Assembly (NCBI RefSeq): GCF_003260015.1 | Contig: NZ_QCXS01000002.1 | Span: 1,302,001 to 1,366,000, forward strand | DNA: 64,000 nucleotides | Direction: 5' to 3' | From: Nakamurella deserti | GTDB taxonomy: Bacteria; Actinomycetota; Actinomycetes; Mycobacteriales; Nakamurellaceae | Part shown: piece by piece, positions 23,836-32,749 of the stretch | Layout: every line of letters begins with the position of its first letter | Numbering within the stretch: the stretch's first letter is position 1 | Notes under the pieces: generated by a model | Databases searched by the model: none | What the model was told of the DNA's origin: nothing | Seen by the model: only the letters and a program-made list of their open reading frames with translations | Made by a program: the position numbers and the translations under genes

Positions 23836-26075
23836 GCCCGGGCCCCCATTCCCTCGCCCGCGGGTACCGCTCGAGGCTCGTTCGGTGTGTCGTCGTCGAA
23901 GCCGTGCAGCTCGGCCGCCCGCCGCTTGGCCGGGATCAGCCCGCCCGGACGGAAGATCATCATCAGCAGCACGACGGCGCCGATCCACATCTGGCGGTCC
24001 TCGGCCGGCACCTGGTCCTTGAGGAACTCCGGCAGCCAGGTCAGCACGGCCGCACCCGCCATCGCGCCGGGCAGCGAGCCCATGCCGCCGAAGACGACGT
24101 AGGCGACCACCAGGATCGAGTTGTTCAGGATGAAGTTGTCGGGGGTGAAGAAGCCGACGTCGCTGGCGAAGAACACACCGGCCAGGCCGGAGGTCGAGGC
24201 GCCGATGGCGAAGGCCAGCAGCTTGACCCGGGTGGTGTTGACGCCGGTGGCCTGCGCGGCGATCTCGTCCTCGCGGATGGCCGCCCACGCGCGGCCGGTG
24301 CGGGACTGCTCCAGGGCGCGGAACAACACCACGACGATGACGATGATGATGAGCAGGAGGTACCAGTACTGCAGCTGGTTCAGGCCGAACTCGAACCGCA
24401 CGAAGCCCAGGTTGATGACCGGGTGCGGCACCTGCGGCGACGGGCCACGGGTGGAGTTGGTGACCTCGTCGGCGTTGATCGCCACGATGCGGACGATCTC
24501 ACCGAAGCCCAGCGTGACGATCGCCAGGTAGTCACCGCGCAGCCGCAGCGTCGGACCACCCAGGATGACGCCGGCGATCAGACAGACCAGGATGGCGAAC
24601 GGTATCGCCCACAGCGGCGACATCTCCAGCCAGCTCGGCGGCTTGATCGGCAGTGAGCCGACCAGGTAGGCGGTGACGTAGGAGCCGATGGCGTAGAACG
24701 CGATGAACCCCAGGTCGAGCAGGCCGGCCCAGCCGACGACGACGTTCAGGCCGACCGCGAGCAGCACGTAGATGCCGATCTGGGTGACCAGCACCGACTG
24801 CCAGAAGCTGGTGGCGGTCGGCGGGTAGAACAGAGCGACCGCGAACACGGCGAGCAGCAGGGTCTTGGTGGCGACCGGGTTGGAGAACAATCCGGCGTCG
24901 GACGACTTCGGCGCGGCGACCTTCATGCCCGCGGCCACGATCGTCTTCGGGGCGCGGCGCCGCGCGGTGGCCACGACGAAGCCGGCACCGGCGAACAGGA
25001 ACAGCGCCGCCGAGGTCATCCAGCCGCCGGTGCCGAGGTTCTGCCACGGACCCGAGACACCCTCGAGCTTCTGCACCGCCGCGGCCGAGGAGAAGAGGTA
25101 CATCGTGTTGAGCGTCAGGTACAGGCCGGCCAGACCGACGACCAGCGCCGCCCAGCCGAGCGCGGTGATGCGCAGGTACGACGCGGCGGCGGCCAGGATC
25201 AGCGCCACCGCGAACACGACGTAGCCCAGCCAGCTGAGGTAGGCCTCGGCCAGCGGTGCCAGTCCGCGGTCGGCGAAGAAGGCCGCGGTGTCCACGAGGG
25301 TGGCGTTGATCCGGTTGGGCGAGTACCAGGTCGCCGCCGCCACGCCGATGATCCCGACGACCGCGCCGATGACGGCCAGCGGCAGGCCCGGCCGCCACGC
25401 CAGCACCCGGGCGAAGAACGCCTTGGTGTCGGCGATCTCGTCCCTGCTCATCGCGATCGTGACCGCGGCGGCGGCCAGCACGAGGTACCCGACGACGGCG
25501 ACGCCGGCGCCCAGCGAGTGGTCGGGCCGGGTGGAGGTGGCCTCGAACGCGGCGCTGGACACCAGCACGATGAAGACACCGAAGACGGCGAGCCCGGCCG
25601 CGACCCAGCCGAGGATCCGGCGGTCCGCGACGATGCCGGCGCCGGCGACGAGCACGGTGACGATCAGCAGGGTCCAGGCGAGCCACCCGAAGAAGACCGT
25701 GGCCAGCGGCGCGAGCCCGGCGATGCCGGCGGCCGCGTCGGCGACGGTGTGGAACTTGCCGTCCCCCGTGGGGTCGTGCCACTTCAGCAGCGTCTGCGCG
25801 GCGACCACGGTGATGCCGCCGACGGCCAGCGGGAAGACGCCCGGCCGCTTGAAGTACGGGGTGATCCGCGGCCAGAAGGTGACCACGAGGAAGACCAGCA
25901 CACCGATGCCCAGGAAGACGAACACCCGCGGCGCGAAGACCGCCTCCCGGAACGCCAGGCCGTAGTCCTGCTGGGTGCCCTGCTGCGGGCCGACCATGAT
26001 GGCCAGCGCCAGACCCAGCGCCAGGCACGCGATGAACCGCTTGACCAGCGGGTTGGAGAACACTCCGGTTTTCAT
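23832..26075 (-). CDS. livM: Branched-chain amino-acid ABC transporter permease LivM, N-terminally extended (747 aa)
   Basis: The C-terminal ~340 residues form the standard LivM permease, from VLLAVGLNVVVGWAGLLDLGFIAFYAIGSYVTAY to the EAA-like block FAIGASTSGLAGVFFA and LPGAMAGAAVLTWLPEFL. The N-terminal ~400 residues are an extra membrane region of about ten hydrophobic segments with no ABC permease motifs. The halves begin with related segments, GVFSNPLVKRF at residue 4 and GLFSNPVATKT near 390, suggesting an ancient duplication of the entry segment. ATG 26075 overlaps the livH stop by 4 nt. Long LivM proteins occur in other actinobacteria. Confidence 0.9.
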   Translation of the reverse strand: MKTGVFSNPLVKRFIACLALGLALAIMVGPQQGTQQDYGLAFREAVFAPRVFVFLGIGVLVFLVVTFWPRITPYFKRPGVFPLAVGGITVVAAQTLLKWHDPTGDGKFHTVADAAAGIAGLAPLATVFFGWLAWTLLIVTVLVAGAGIVADRRILGWVAAGLAVFGVFIVLVSSAAFEATSTRPDHSLGAGVAVVGYLVLAAAAVTIAMSRDEIADTKAFFARVLAWRPGLPLAVIGAVVGIIGVAAATWYSPNRINATLVDTAAFFADRGLAPLAEAYLSWLGYVVFAVALILAAAASYLRITALGWAALVVGLAGLYLTLNTMYLFSSAAAVQKLEGVSGPWQNLGTGGWMTSAALFLFAGAGFVVATARRRAPKTIVAAGMKVAAPKSSDAGLFSNPVATKTLLLAVFAVALFYPPTATSFWQSVLVTQIGIYVLLAVGLNVVVGWAGLLDLGFIAFYAIGSYVTAYLVGSLPIKPPSWLEMSPLWAIPFAILVCLIAGVILGGPTLRLRGDYLAIVTLGFGEIVRIVAINADEVTNSTRGPSPQVPHPVINLGFVRFEFGLNQLQYWYLLLIIIVIVVVLFRALEQSRTGRAWAAIREDEIAAQATGVNTTRVKLLAFAIGASTSGLAGVFFASDVGFFTPDNFILNNSILVVAYVVFGGMGSLPGAMAGAAVLTWLPEFLKDQVPAEDRQMWIGAVVLLMMIFRPGGLIPAKRRAAELHGFDDDTPNEPRAVPAGEGMGARA

Positions 26076-27001
26076 GCCGCCCTCCCGAGCTTCTCGCCGA
26101 GGATGCCGGTGGGCCGGAAGACCAGCACCAGGACCAGCACCACGAACGCCACGACGTCGGTCCACTTCGTGCCGATGAACGGCAGGGCCGGGATCAGCAC
26201 CTCGATGATGCCCAGGAGCAGACCACCGATCATGGCGCCGCGGATGTTGCCGATACCGCCGAGCACGGCGGCGGCGAACGCCTTCACACCGGGCAGGAAG
26301 CCCATGATGTTGCTGAACACGAAGGCGGTGCCGAAGAGGAACCCGGCGGCCCCGCCCAGCGCGCCGCCGATGACGAACGTCTTGCTGATCGTCTTGTCGA
26401 TGTTGATGCCCATCAGGGCCGCGGTGGGCGCGTCCTCGGCGACACCGCGGATGCTGCGGCCGAGCTTGGTGCCCGACACCAGGCGGTCCAGGAACAGCAT
26501 CATCAGCAGCGCCGAGACGATGATGATGAGCTGGATCAACCGGACCTGCGCCCCGAAGACGGTGAAGACCACCGAGTCCTTGTTGAAGTAGTCGGGGAAC
26601 TGGTTGTTGGTGAAGCGGTTGAACAGCTTGCCGGCCAGCGCGGACAGCAGGAACGACATGCCGATCGCACTGATCAGGAACGCGAGTTTGGGCGCGCCGC
26701 GGCGTCGCAGCGGTCGGTAGGCGACGCGCTCCAGACCCCAGGCGATGCAGGCGCCGGTGAGGCCACCGGTGACGAGGCCGAGCACGAAGATCAGCGGGAC
26801 CGCCCAGCCGGGCGTCTGGCCCTCACCGACGACCGCCGACACGACGATGAAGCTGGCGAAGGCGCCGGACATGAACACCTCGCTGTGCGCGAAGTTGATG
26901 AGCTGCAGGACGCCGTAGACGAGGGTGTAACCGAGCGCGATGAGCGCGTACATCGATCCCCGGGTCAGCCCCGAGAAGAGATACAGCATGAAATCCTGCA
27001 T
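26072..27001 (-). CDS. livH: Branched-chain amino-acid ABC transporter permease LivH (309 aa)
   Basis: This integral membrane permease partners LivM. It begins MQDFMLYLFSGLTRGSMYAL and has IALGYTLVYGVLQLINFAHSEVFMSGAF, the EAA-like LGRSIRGVAEDAPTAALMGI and KAFAAAVLGGIGNIRGAMIG near the C-terminus, all typical of BPD_transp_2 LivH. ATG 27001 has GGAAGG 10 nt upstream; ATG 26989 is an alternative. The gene follows livK after 172 bp containing an imperfect hairpin, which may reduce downstream expression relative to the binding protein. Confidence 0.94.
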   Translation of the reverse strand: MQDFMLYLFSGLTRGSMYALIALGYTLVYGVLQLINFAHSEVFMSGAFASFIVVSAVVGEGQTPGWAVPLIFVLGLVTGGLTGACIAWGLERVAYRPLRRRGAPKLAFLISAIGMSFLLSALAGKLFNRFTNNQFPDYFNKDSVVFTVFGAQVRLIQLIIIVSALLMMLFLDRLVSGTKLGRSIRGVAEDAPTAALMGINIDKTISKTFVIGGALGGAAGFLFGTAFVFSNIMGFLPGVKAFAAAVLGGIGNIRGAMIGGLLLGIIEVLIPALPFIGTKWTDVVAFVVLVLVLVFRPTGILGEKLGRAA

Positions 27002-27078
27002 GCAGGATGCCTTCCGTGAACGAGCCGGCGGGGCTGACAGGCGGTGGAGGTGTGGCGGGAACAGGCGCTGAACGCCAG

Positions 27079-27119
27079 AAGGCGCCGCCGATGCCGAGCA
27101 TGCACATCGGCGACGCCTT
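27079..27119 (-). terminator. Intercistronic hairpin between livK and livH
   Basis: A 15-bp stem with one mismatch, 27079-27093 against 27105-27119 (AAGGCG... and ...CGCCTT), lies 55 nt after the livK stop. It is placed to act as a partial terminator or 3' stabiliser, so that livK is made in excess, as is usual for binding-protein genes. Confidence 0.55.
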
Positions 27120-27173
27120 CGTCGCCCGGTCCGCTGCAGGGATTCTGCAGGGTCGTGGCGTGGTGCGGTAGGG

Positions 27174-28397
27174 CTACTTCTGGTCCGCGATCGGCCCGAG
27201 CAGCTTGATGACGCCGTCCTCCTGCTGGTACAGATTGATGACCTGCTGCTCGACCTCACCGGTCTCGGTGAACTTGATGGTCGTGGTGATGCCCTTGTAG
27301 TCCAGTGCCTTCACCCCGGCCAGCACGTCGGCGCGGGTGACCTCGCCCTTGGACGCCAGGTCCTTGATGACCGAGATCATCGCGTTGGCGGCGTCGTAGG
27401 CCTCCGGCGAGTAGGTGGAGGACGGGGTGTTGAACTTCGCCTGGTAGGCCTTCTCGAACTCGGCGGCGGCCGGGGCGACCGTGGCGTCGAGGCAACCGCA
27501 GGAGAAGTACCAGCCGTCGCCCGCGTCGCCGGCACCCTCGGTGAAGACCGAGGACTTGCCGCCGTTGCCGGTGACGGTGATGCCGGCGAAGCCGGCCGAC
27601 TTCAGCGCCTGGGCGAACAGCGACGCCTGGGCGTCGTAGCCGCCGTAGAACAGCGCCTCGACGCCGGAGGAGGCGACGGTCTGGGCGATGGCCGAGTAGT
27701 CGGTGGTCTTGGCGTCGACGCCCTCACGGGTGACCGTGACGCCCTTGGACTCCAGCTCCTTCTGGACGTCGTCGCCGACACCCTTGCCGTAGTCGGACAG
27801 GTCGTCGACCACGTAGACGGTCTTGGCCTTGGTGGACAGCCAGTCGGCGGCCTGCTGGCCCTCGACGGAGTCCGGCGGCACGATGCGGTGGAACGCGGTC
27901 CAGCCGGAGGTGGTCAGCGTGGCGTTGGTCGCCGACGGGCTGATCAGGGCGAGCTGGGCCTCGCTGTAGGTGGCGCCCACGGCCTTGGTCGCACCGGAGA
28001 AGCTCGGGCCGACGACGCCCATGACGGCGGTGTCCTGCAGCAGGGTCTGCGCGGCGGCCGGGGCCTTGTCCGGGAGCCCGACGTCGTCGGACTTGACGAG
28101 CTCGAGGGTGAAGCCGAGGTCACCGGCGGCGTTGGCCTGCTCGACGGCCAGCTCGACCGCGTTGACCTCGTTGATGCCCAGCTGCTGGTTGTCGCCGGAG
28201 AGCGGTCCCTGGAAGCCGATCTTGTAGGTGGCGCCGGAGCCGCCGCCGGCGGGGGTGGCGCCACCGGTGGAGCTGGTCGGCGCGGCGGCGTTGCCGCCGG
28301 TGGTGGGGGCGGGGGTGGTGCTGTTGGAGCAGGCGGTGAGCGCGAGCGCCCCGGCCACTCCGAATGCGGCGAACTTCGCCAGGTAACTGCTCCGCAC
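27174..28397 (-). CDS. livK: Branched-chain amino-acid ABC transporter substrate-binding lipoprotein (407 aa)
   Basis: This extracellular binding protein belongs to the Peripla_BP_6 family. The signal peptide ends in lipobox LTAC (Cys at about residue 23), then a Thr/Ala/Gly-rich linker to residue 55. The domain starts YKIGFQGPLSGDNQQLGINEVNAVELAVEQAN and includes AVMGVVGPSFSGATKAVG, LISPSATNATLTTSGWTAFHRIVP and DGWYFSCGC. The GTG start at 28397 has a strong SD (AAGGAGA). A TAGTCT -10 candidate lies about 110 nt upstream (28505-28510 on the other strand). It is the first gene of livKHMGF. Confidence 0.94.
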   Translation of the reverse strand: MRSSYLAKFAAFGVAGALALTACSNSTTPAPTTGGNAAAPTSSTGGATPAGGGSGATYKIGFQGPLSGDNQQLGINEVNAVELAVEQANAAGDLGFTLELVKSDDVGLPDKAPAAAQTLLQDTAVMGVVGPSFSGATKAVGATYSEAQLALISPSATNATLTTSGWTAFHRIVPPDSVEGQQAADWLSTKAKTVYVVDDLSDYGKGVGDDVQKELESKGVTVTREGVDAKTTDYSAIAQTVASSGVEALFYGGYDAQASLFAQALKSAGFAGITVTGNGGKSSVFTEGAGDAGDGWYFSCGCLDATVAPAAAEFEKAYQAKFNTPSSTYSPEAYDAANAMISVIKDLASKGEVTRADVLAGVKALDYKGITTTIKFTETGEVEQQVINLYQQEDGVIKLLGPIADQK

Positions 28398-28968
28398 TGA
28401 CTCTCCTTAGATTTCTCGGCCCACACGACGGGGACCGAACGGGTTACTGCGGAAGTCTGCCGTGGCGGGCGAATCTCCCGCCGGCCCGGCTGTCGTGATT
28501 GTGGAGACTAGCCCACACGGGCAACCGCACCCAGGAACGTCAAACCCGGCCGAACCGATTGTGACCAAATTGCGTCCATTCGTGCGGAACCTCTCGACGG
28601 TTCGCACTCCGGCGGAGACGAGCCGATGCGCCGCATTCGTCGGCCGGATCTGCCGCGGACGGGCGGAAGTGGGTTCGGGACCCGCCGTGCACCGATGAAA
28701 CCTCAGCCGTGGGGCGACATGTCGCGCAGTGCACAGTTGCGCGGAGCGTGACGTGCCTCATGATGCGCAACAACGACACAGGGCGTGAGAACGGATCCGG
28801 GTCCGGCGTGTCACCGCCCGCACGGTCGCCGGCACGGGCCGCCGACCGCGGCCGTCCGGCGGCGCCGGCCACCCACGCGCCACCGGACCCCGGAAACGAC
28901 GGACCCGCCGGGCGCCGGAGCGCACGACGGGTGTCGACAGGCGGCCGGGTCCCCGACCGCCGGGAGGG
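28398..28968. other. Intergenic region: livK leader and spacer to pdtaR, no gene seen
   Basis: These 570 bp hold the livK promoter and leader on the right side of livK and the 3' flank of pdtaR. An inverted repeat GTTGCGC (28736-28742) / GCGCAAC (28765-28771) with a 22-nt centre is present. GTTGCGCGGAGCG here resembles GTTGCGCAGAGCG upstream of the BCCT gene. Short open frames show no protein-like features. Confidence 0.45.
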
Positions 28969-29544
28969 TCAGCTCAACCCGTCGATGACGGCCTGCGAGA
29001 TCTCCTTCATGGACGTACGCCGGTCCATCGCCGCCCGCTGCAGCCAGCGGAACGCCTCCGGTTCGGTCATCTTCTGCTTCGCCTGCAGCAGACCCTTGGC
29101 GCGGTCGATGATCTTGCGGACCGCGAGCCGCTCGGTGATGTCGGCGACCTCGGCCCGCAGCGAGACCATCTCGCTGTACCGGGCGATGGCCAGCTCGATG
29201 GCCGGCAGCAGGTCGGACTTGGTGAACGGCTTCACCAGGTAGGCCATCGCGCCCGCGTCGGTGGCCCGCTCGATGAGGTCGCGCTGCGAAAAGGCGGTCA
29301 GGATCACCACGGGCGAGATCTGCGCCTCGGTGATCTCACCGGCGGCGTCGATCCCGTCCTTCTTCGGCATCTTGACGTCGAGGATGACGAGGTCGGGCTT
29401 GAGCTCCGTGGCCAGCGCCACCGCCTGCTCACCGTCACCGGCCTCACCGACGACGTCGTAACCCTCTTCGGTCAGCATCTCCTTCAGATCCAAGCGGATG
29501 AGGGCTTCGTCCTCGGCGATCAGGACCCGCCGTTGCGTCGTCAT
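28969..29544 (-). CDS. pdtaR: ANTAR-domain response regulator PdtaR (191 aa)
   Basis: The receiver domain (about 5-120) has acidic residues in LIAEDEALIRLDL, the phospho-acceptor Asp in LVILDVKMPKKDG (about residue 55) and Lys in YLVKPFTKSDL. The C-terminal ANTAR RNA-binding domain (about 135-190) has RKIIDRAKGLLQAKQKMTE and EAFRWLQRAAMDRR. PdtaR works with the histidine kinase PdtaS (not in this window) and binds hairpins in leader RNAs to prevent termination. TACGAT at 29552-29557 lies 7 nt upstream of the ATG, so the message is probably leaderless. Confidence 0.93.
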   Translation of the reverse strand: MTTQRRVLIAEDEALIRLDLKEMLTEEGYDVVGEAGDGEQAVALATELKPDLVILDVKMPKKDGIDAAGEITEAQISPVVILTAFSQRDLIERATDAGAMAYLVKPFTKSDLLPAIELAIARYSEMVSLRAEVADITERLAVRKIIDRAKGLLQAKQKMTEPEAFRWLQRAAMDRRTSMKEISQAVIDGLS

Positions 29545-29664
29545 GCGGAGAATCGTATCGGTCGGCCCGAAGCGTCTGGTCCACGGTGTGGAACATCTTC
29601 GTTAAACTCGGCTCGCGAACACGGTCCACCACCGCCGGCGACGTCGGCACGGTGACCGTTGTGG

Positions 29665-29737
29665 GCCCCTGTATCCCAATGGCAGAGGAAGCGGTCTCAA
29701 AATCCGTACAGTGTCAGTTCGAATCTGACCAGGGGCA
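29665..29737 (+). tRNA. tRNA with CAA anticodon (Leu-like), class I shape
   Basis: A 73-nt cloverleaf folds with acceptor GCCCCTG/CAGGGGC, D-stem TCC/GGA, anticodon loop CTCAAAA (anticodon CAA at 29698-29700), a 5-nt variable loop ACAGT, T-stem GTCAG/CTGAC with loop TTCGAAT, and discriminator A. CCA is not encoded. CAA reads the Leu codon TTG, but the variable loop is short whereas tRNA-Leu normally has a long one. The last anticodon-stem pair is T-T. TAAACT at 29603-29608 may be its -10. The 3' half is the attachment site of the island that follows. Confidence 0.85.
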
Positions 29738-29738
29738 C
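29701..29738 (+). repeat. attL: attL: 38-bp direct repeat within the tRNA 3' half
   Basis: From the anticodon loop to one base past the tRNA end, these 38 bp recur without mismatch at 40686-40723. They mark the left end of the island, with the tRNA kept whole on this side, as is usual for tyrosine-recombinase elements. Confidence 0.93.
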
Positions 29739-29819
29739 TGACCAGGCAAAACAGCCTGTTGGCAACATCGAAGTCGGCACAGGGCACGTCCACAGCACGT
29801 TTTCGGTGCGATGCCGTCC

Positions 29820-30372
29820 ATGGCACGACAAAGAATCGCCCCCGGCACGATGGGCGACATCGCCGTCATCGAGGACAAGACGCAGACCGACCCCGGGAAG
29901 AAGTACCGGGGACTCGTGCGGGTGGTTGACGCCGACACAAGGCGCACATGGTGCGCAGGTGGCGTCCGACCAAGGCCGCAGCGAAGGAGGCCACCCGTCG
30001 AGCCGCCGCCGACAAGCTAGCCGCGCTGGCGCGTGGTCGCGACGAGGCGACCGAAGCGCAGCGGACAGCTGACCAGGGCGATACGACGACAACCAACCGT
30101 GGGCGACCTGATAGACCAGACGATGGCCAGTCGGCAGGTCCAGGACCTTGCGCCGGGCGCCAGAGACAACTACTCCCCCGTCGCCGAGGCAATCCGGGCA
30201 CACGAGATCGCCGCCGTATTGCCGCGTGACCTCGACGTGTAACAGGTACGAAAGTTCCTGGACACCTACACCAACGGTCACGGCCGGACCCGAGGCGACA
30301 TCGCGCTGTCGCTGCTGAACAAGGCCATGGTGCTCGCCGGGGCACCTGCCGCCACCTTGAGCGAAGTCAGAC
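29820..30372 (+). pseudogene. Relic of a tyrosine-recombinase integrase (N-terminal half)
   Basis: The first frame gives MARQRIAPGTMGDIAVIEDK and ends RRTW near 29948. A second frame continues with RRWRPTKAAAKEATRRAAAD, and a third from about 30080 with TVGDLIDQTMASRQVQDLAPGARDNY and, after a TAA at 30240, QVRKFLDTYTNGHGRTRGD. Together they match the arm-binding and core-binding domains of actinobacterial phage-type integrases. The catalytic domain with its R-H-R-Y residues is absent. The first frame change fits loss of one G (ACATGG/GTGCGC). The position next to the tRNA attachment site agrees with the role. Confidence 0.8.
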
Positions 30373-30763
30373 CCTCAGAATGGGCCGGCTGGTCGGCACT
30401 CCTGCTTCGCCGTAAGCAGTGCGCCGTTCGAGGCGGACACTAACCACATGGGCCGCTGCATCACTCTGCCTAATTCTGCCGTCTTGTCTGTGGCAGACCC
30501 CCGCCCCAACCCCAGAATCGGCACACGGGGAGTGCGTAACTACAACGCCCTTGGCCTCTTGGTCTCTTGGTGCCCTTGCTCCTTTGCGCCTAACGCATTG
30601 TGACTCGCGGAGGACAGGATCCAAATGTATTACTCGCCCCGAAGGCCGACGGTGAAGCACTCGAAAGAATAATGGGCCTTTCAGCTTGTCTGCAGCTCGC
30701 CATTCACTGCTCTCCATTGCGGGGCTGTGTTGACCCGAACGGCGCTGTCCTGCCGTAACCCAC
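30373..30763. other. Spacer after the integrase relic, no gene seen
   Basis: About 390 bp of mixed composition separate the integrase relic from the beta-helix gene. Short open frames on both strands lack start signals and protein-like composition. Remains of the integrase 3' half could not be recognised. Confidence 0.4.
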
Positions 30764-30769
30764 TATGAT
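30764..30769 (+). promoter_or_regulatory. Probable -10 of the beta-helix membrane protein gene
   Basis: TATGAT ends 6 nt before the ATG at 30776, with no SD between, so translation is probably leaderless. Confidence 0.5.
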
Positions 30770-30775
30770 GATCAA

Positions 30776-32749
30776 ATGCCCACCTCTAACACTCCAATAC
30801 AATACTCCGATCTGACAGAAATAGAGCATGACATCGTGCGCTCGTCCCAGACGGGCAACTGGTGGTACGCCGACCCGGATGCAAGCTTCGGGCCAGCGCT
30901 CGGAGCAGGTAACGACTCAACGCGCTGGGATGTCCGGGCAAAGGTGCTTGTCCAACTTCTTACCGGACTCGACGAACTGTCGTTCGACGCGAGCGGCGAT
31001 GCCCGTGCGGTGCGCGCCGTGCGCGTCTCGGGCGCGCGGATCGTAGGAGACTTCAACTTGGCGGGGTTCAAGCTGCGCTGTCCGCTTGAATTCGTCAACT
31101 GCTCTTTCATCACCAGTCAGCCATTAGACCTCAGCGGAACAAGCACCAGTGGACTTCGAATCGTTAGCTGCTCAATGCCGCGTGGTCTCAATGCAGCTCA
31201 GGTCGAGGTCAACGGTAACCTGGATCTGAGATTCCTTACAAGTGGCGACGTCGTAGACCTCAGTCAGGCGCAGATCGCCGGTTCACTTTACCTCCAGGGA
31301 TCTTCCCTCCGCAGCTCCGGCGATCAATCGCTACTTCTAGTCAGTGCCAAAGTGGGTGGCGGAATCTTCGCGGATAGAATGCAGTGCCGGGGAACCATGG
31401 ATGCCCTAAATTTGCAGGCCGACTTCCTTAAGCTTGACGGAGCTCATCTAGACAGTGAAGGGTCTACGGCTTTCATAGGCGAAGGCCTCAGGTTGCAGGG
31501 CAACTTTCTGGCTAGACAGGGTGCACGATTCGATGGTCTCGTGTCGCTCCGCAGTGCTGCGATACGGGGGCACCTGCTTTTAGACGGTAGTAGCTTCAAC
31601 AATGTCGGCCAAACGGCCCTCGATCTCAGTAATGCCGAGGTGAGTGGCGATATAGCATGCCGCGCCGGCTTTCTCTGTTACGGACGCTTCCAGATGCATG
31701 ATTCAAAAGTATTTGGATCTTTGCAGATGAACGGCGCGAGTTGCCACAACCCAGGCGATCTGGCTATCGCATTTGACCGACTGCAGGTCAAAGGCAGCTG
31801 GTTGTGCCGCGGCGGATTCTTCGCTGACGGCACAGTCTCTACCATCGACGCGAAGATTGAGGGCGAGGTTGCATTCGACGCCGCTGTACTCACCAATCCC
31901 GGTGGAGATACTGTGCGTGCGGAGAGGATAAGTGTCGGAGCATCCATCTTTTTCCGGGCACGCGCTCGCTCTGTGGGTCGTTTGAACTTCAGCAACGCGC
32001 AAGTAGGTGGTTCCGTATTGCTAGTTGAATGTGACCTGGTTGGTGCGGCGGACCAAGTGACATGCACCTTGAACGGTGCATCTGTCTCGGACTTGATGCA
32101 CGTCGCGCCCGCTGAACACCACGGTGTCATCGATTTGCGCGGAGCAAAGGCATCCCGACACAAGGGTGCTGCAGGTATAGCGGACCGGTATCAGCTACAG
32201 GGATACGTTTACGGAGCAATTATTCCTGAGGTTCCGACGGTGGACCTCCGCAACCGCCTGCAATGGCTGAGGAACGATCCAGAAGGGTACTCTCCAGGAC
32301 CGTACTCAGTGCTCGCCGGCGTCCTAAAACACCACGGGTATCTGGCGGAAGCCAAGAAAACGTCGATCGAATCTCAGCGCATTCGACGTGCTAGAACGCG
32401 CGGCGTGCGTGGTGTTGTATCGCGTTCCTGGAGCTTCCTCTTGCGCAATACAATTGGATACGGCTACAAGCCAGGGTTGGCTTTCGCCTGGCTCGTAATA
32501 ACGGTGGCGGTCGGTAGTACATCGATACAGTTGTTGCGAGACAAAATGGTAGCGGGTTCCGGTGCGCCGCCGTTCAACAGTCTAATATACGTCGTGGATA
32601 ATATGCTGCCGTTCGTTGACTTCGGCTACTCGAAATGGGTGGCTAGTGGTCTCGCTCAAATCGTGACCGTGGCCACTGTACTTTGCGGTTACGTTCTAGT
32701 TGCGGCCATCTTGGCCGCTCTCGCAGGCGTATTACGGCGCGGCGACTAG
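30776..32749 (+). CDS. Beta-helix repeat protein with two C-terminal membrane helices (657 aa)
   Basis: Residues about 75-480 are built of ~20-residue beta-solenoid rungs with recurrent patterns such as VDLSQAQIAGSLYLQGSSL, ALDLSNAEVSGDIACRAGF and LNFSNAQVGGSVLLVECDL, related to pentapeptide-repeat or bactofilin-like solenoids. A charged linker follows (about 490-550). Helix 1 is at about 567-585 (LAFAWLVITVAVGSTSIQL), and helix 2 at about 622-652. Between them lies FNSLIYVVDNMLPFVDFG, a segment typical of this actinobacterial family and possibly re-entrant. Some homologues are labelled oxidoreductases without evidence. A role as membrane effector or sensor in the island is inference. No partner overlaps it. 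Confidence 0.72.
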   Translation: MPTSNTPIQYSDLTEIEHDIVRSSQTGNWWYADPDASFGPALGAGNDSTRWDVRAKVLVQLLTGLDELSFDASGDARAVRAVRVSGARIVGDFNLAGFKLRCPLEFVNCSFITSQPLDLSGTSTSGLRIVSCSMPRGLNAAQVEVNGNLDLRFLTSGDVVDLSQAQIAGSLYLQGSSLRSSGDQSLLLVSAKVGGGIFADRMQCRGTMDALNLQADFLKLDGAHLDSEGSTAFIGEGLRLQGNFLARQGARFDGLVSLRSAAIRGHLLLDGSSFNNVGQTALDLSNAEVSGDIACRAGFLCYGRFQMHDSKVFGSLQMNGASCHNPGDLAIAFDRLQVKGSWLCRGGFFADGTVSTIDAKIEGEVAFDAAVLTNPGGDTVRAERISVGASIFFRARARSVGRLNFSNAQVGGSVLLVECDLVGAADQVTCTLNGASVSDLMHVAPAEHHGVIDLRGAKASRHKGAAGIADRYQLQGYVYGAIIPEVPTVDLRNRLQWLRNDPEGYSPGPYSVLAGVLKHHGYLAEAKKTSIESQRIRRARTRGVRGVVSRSWSFLLRNTIGYGYKPGLAFAWLVITVAVGSTSIQLLRDKMVAGSGAPPFNSLIYVVDNMLPFVDFGYSKWVASGLAQIVTVATVLCGYVLVAAILAALAGVLRRGD

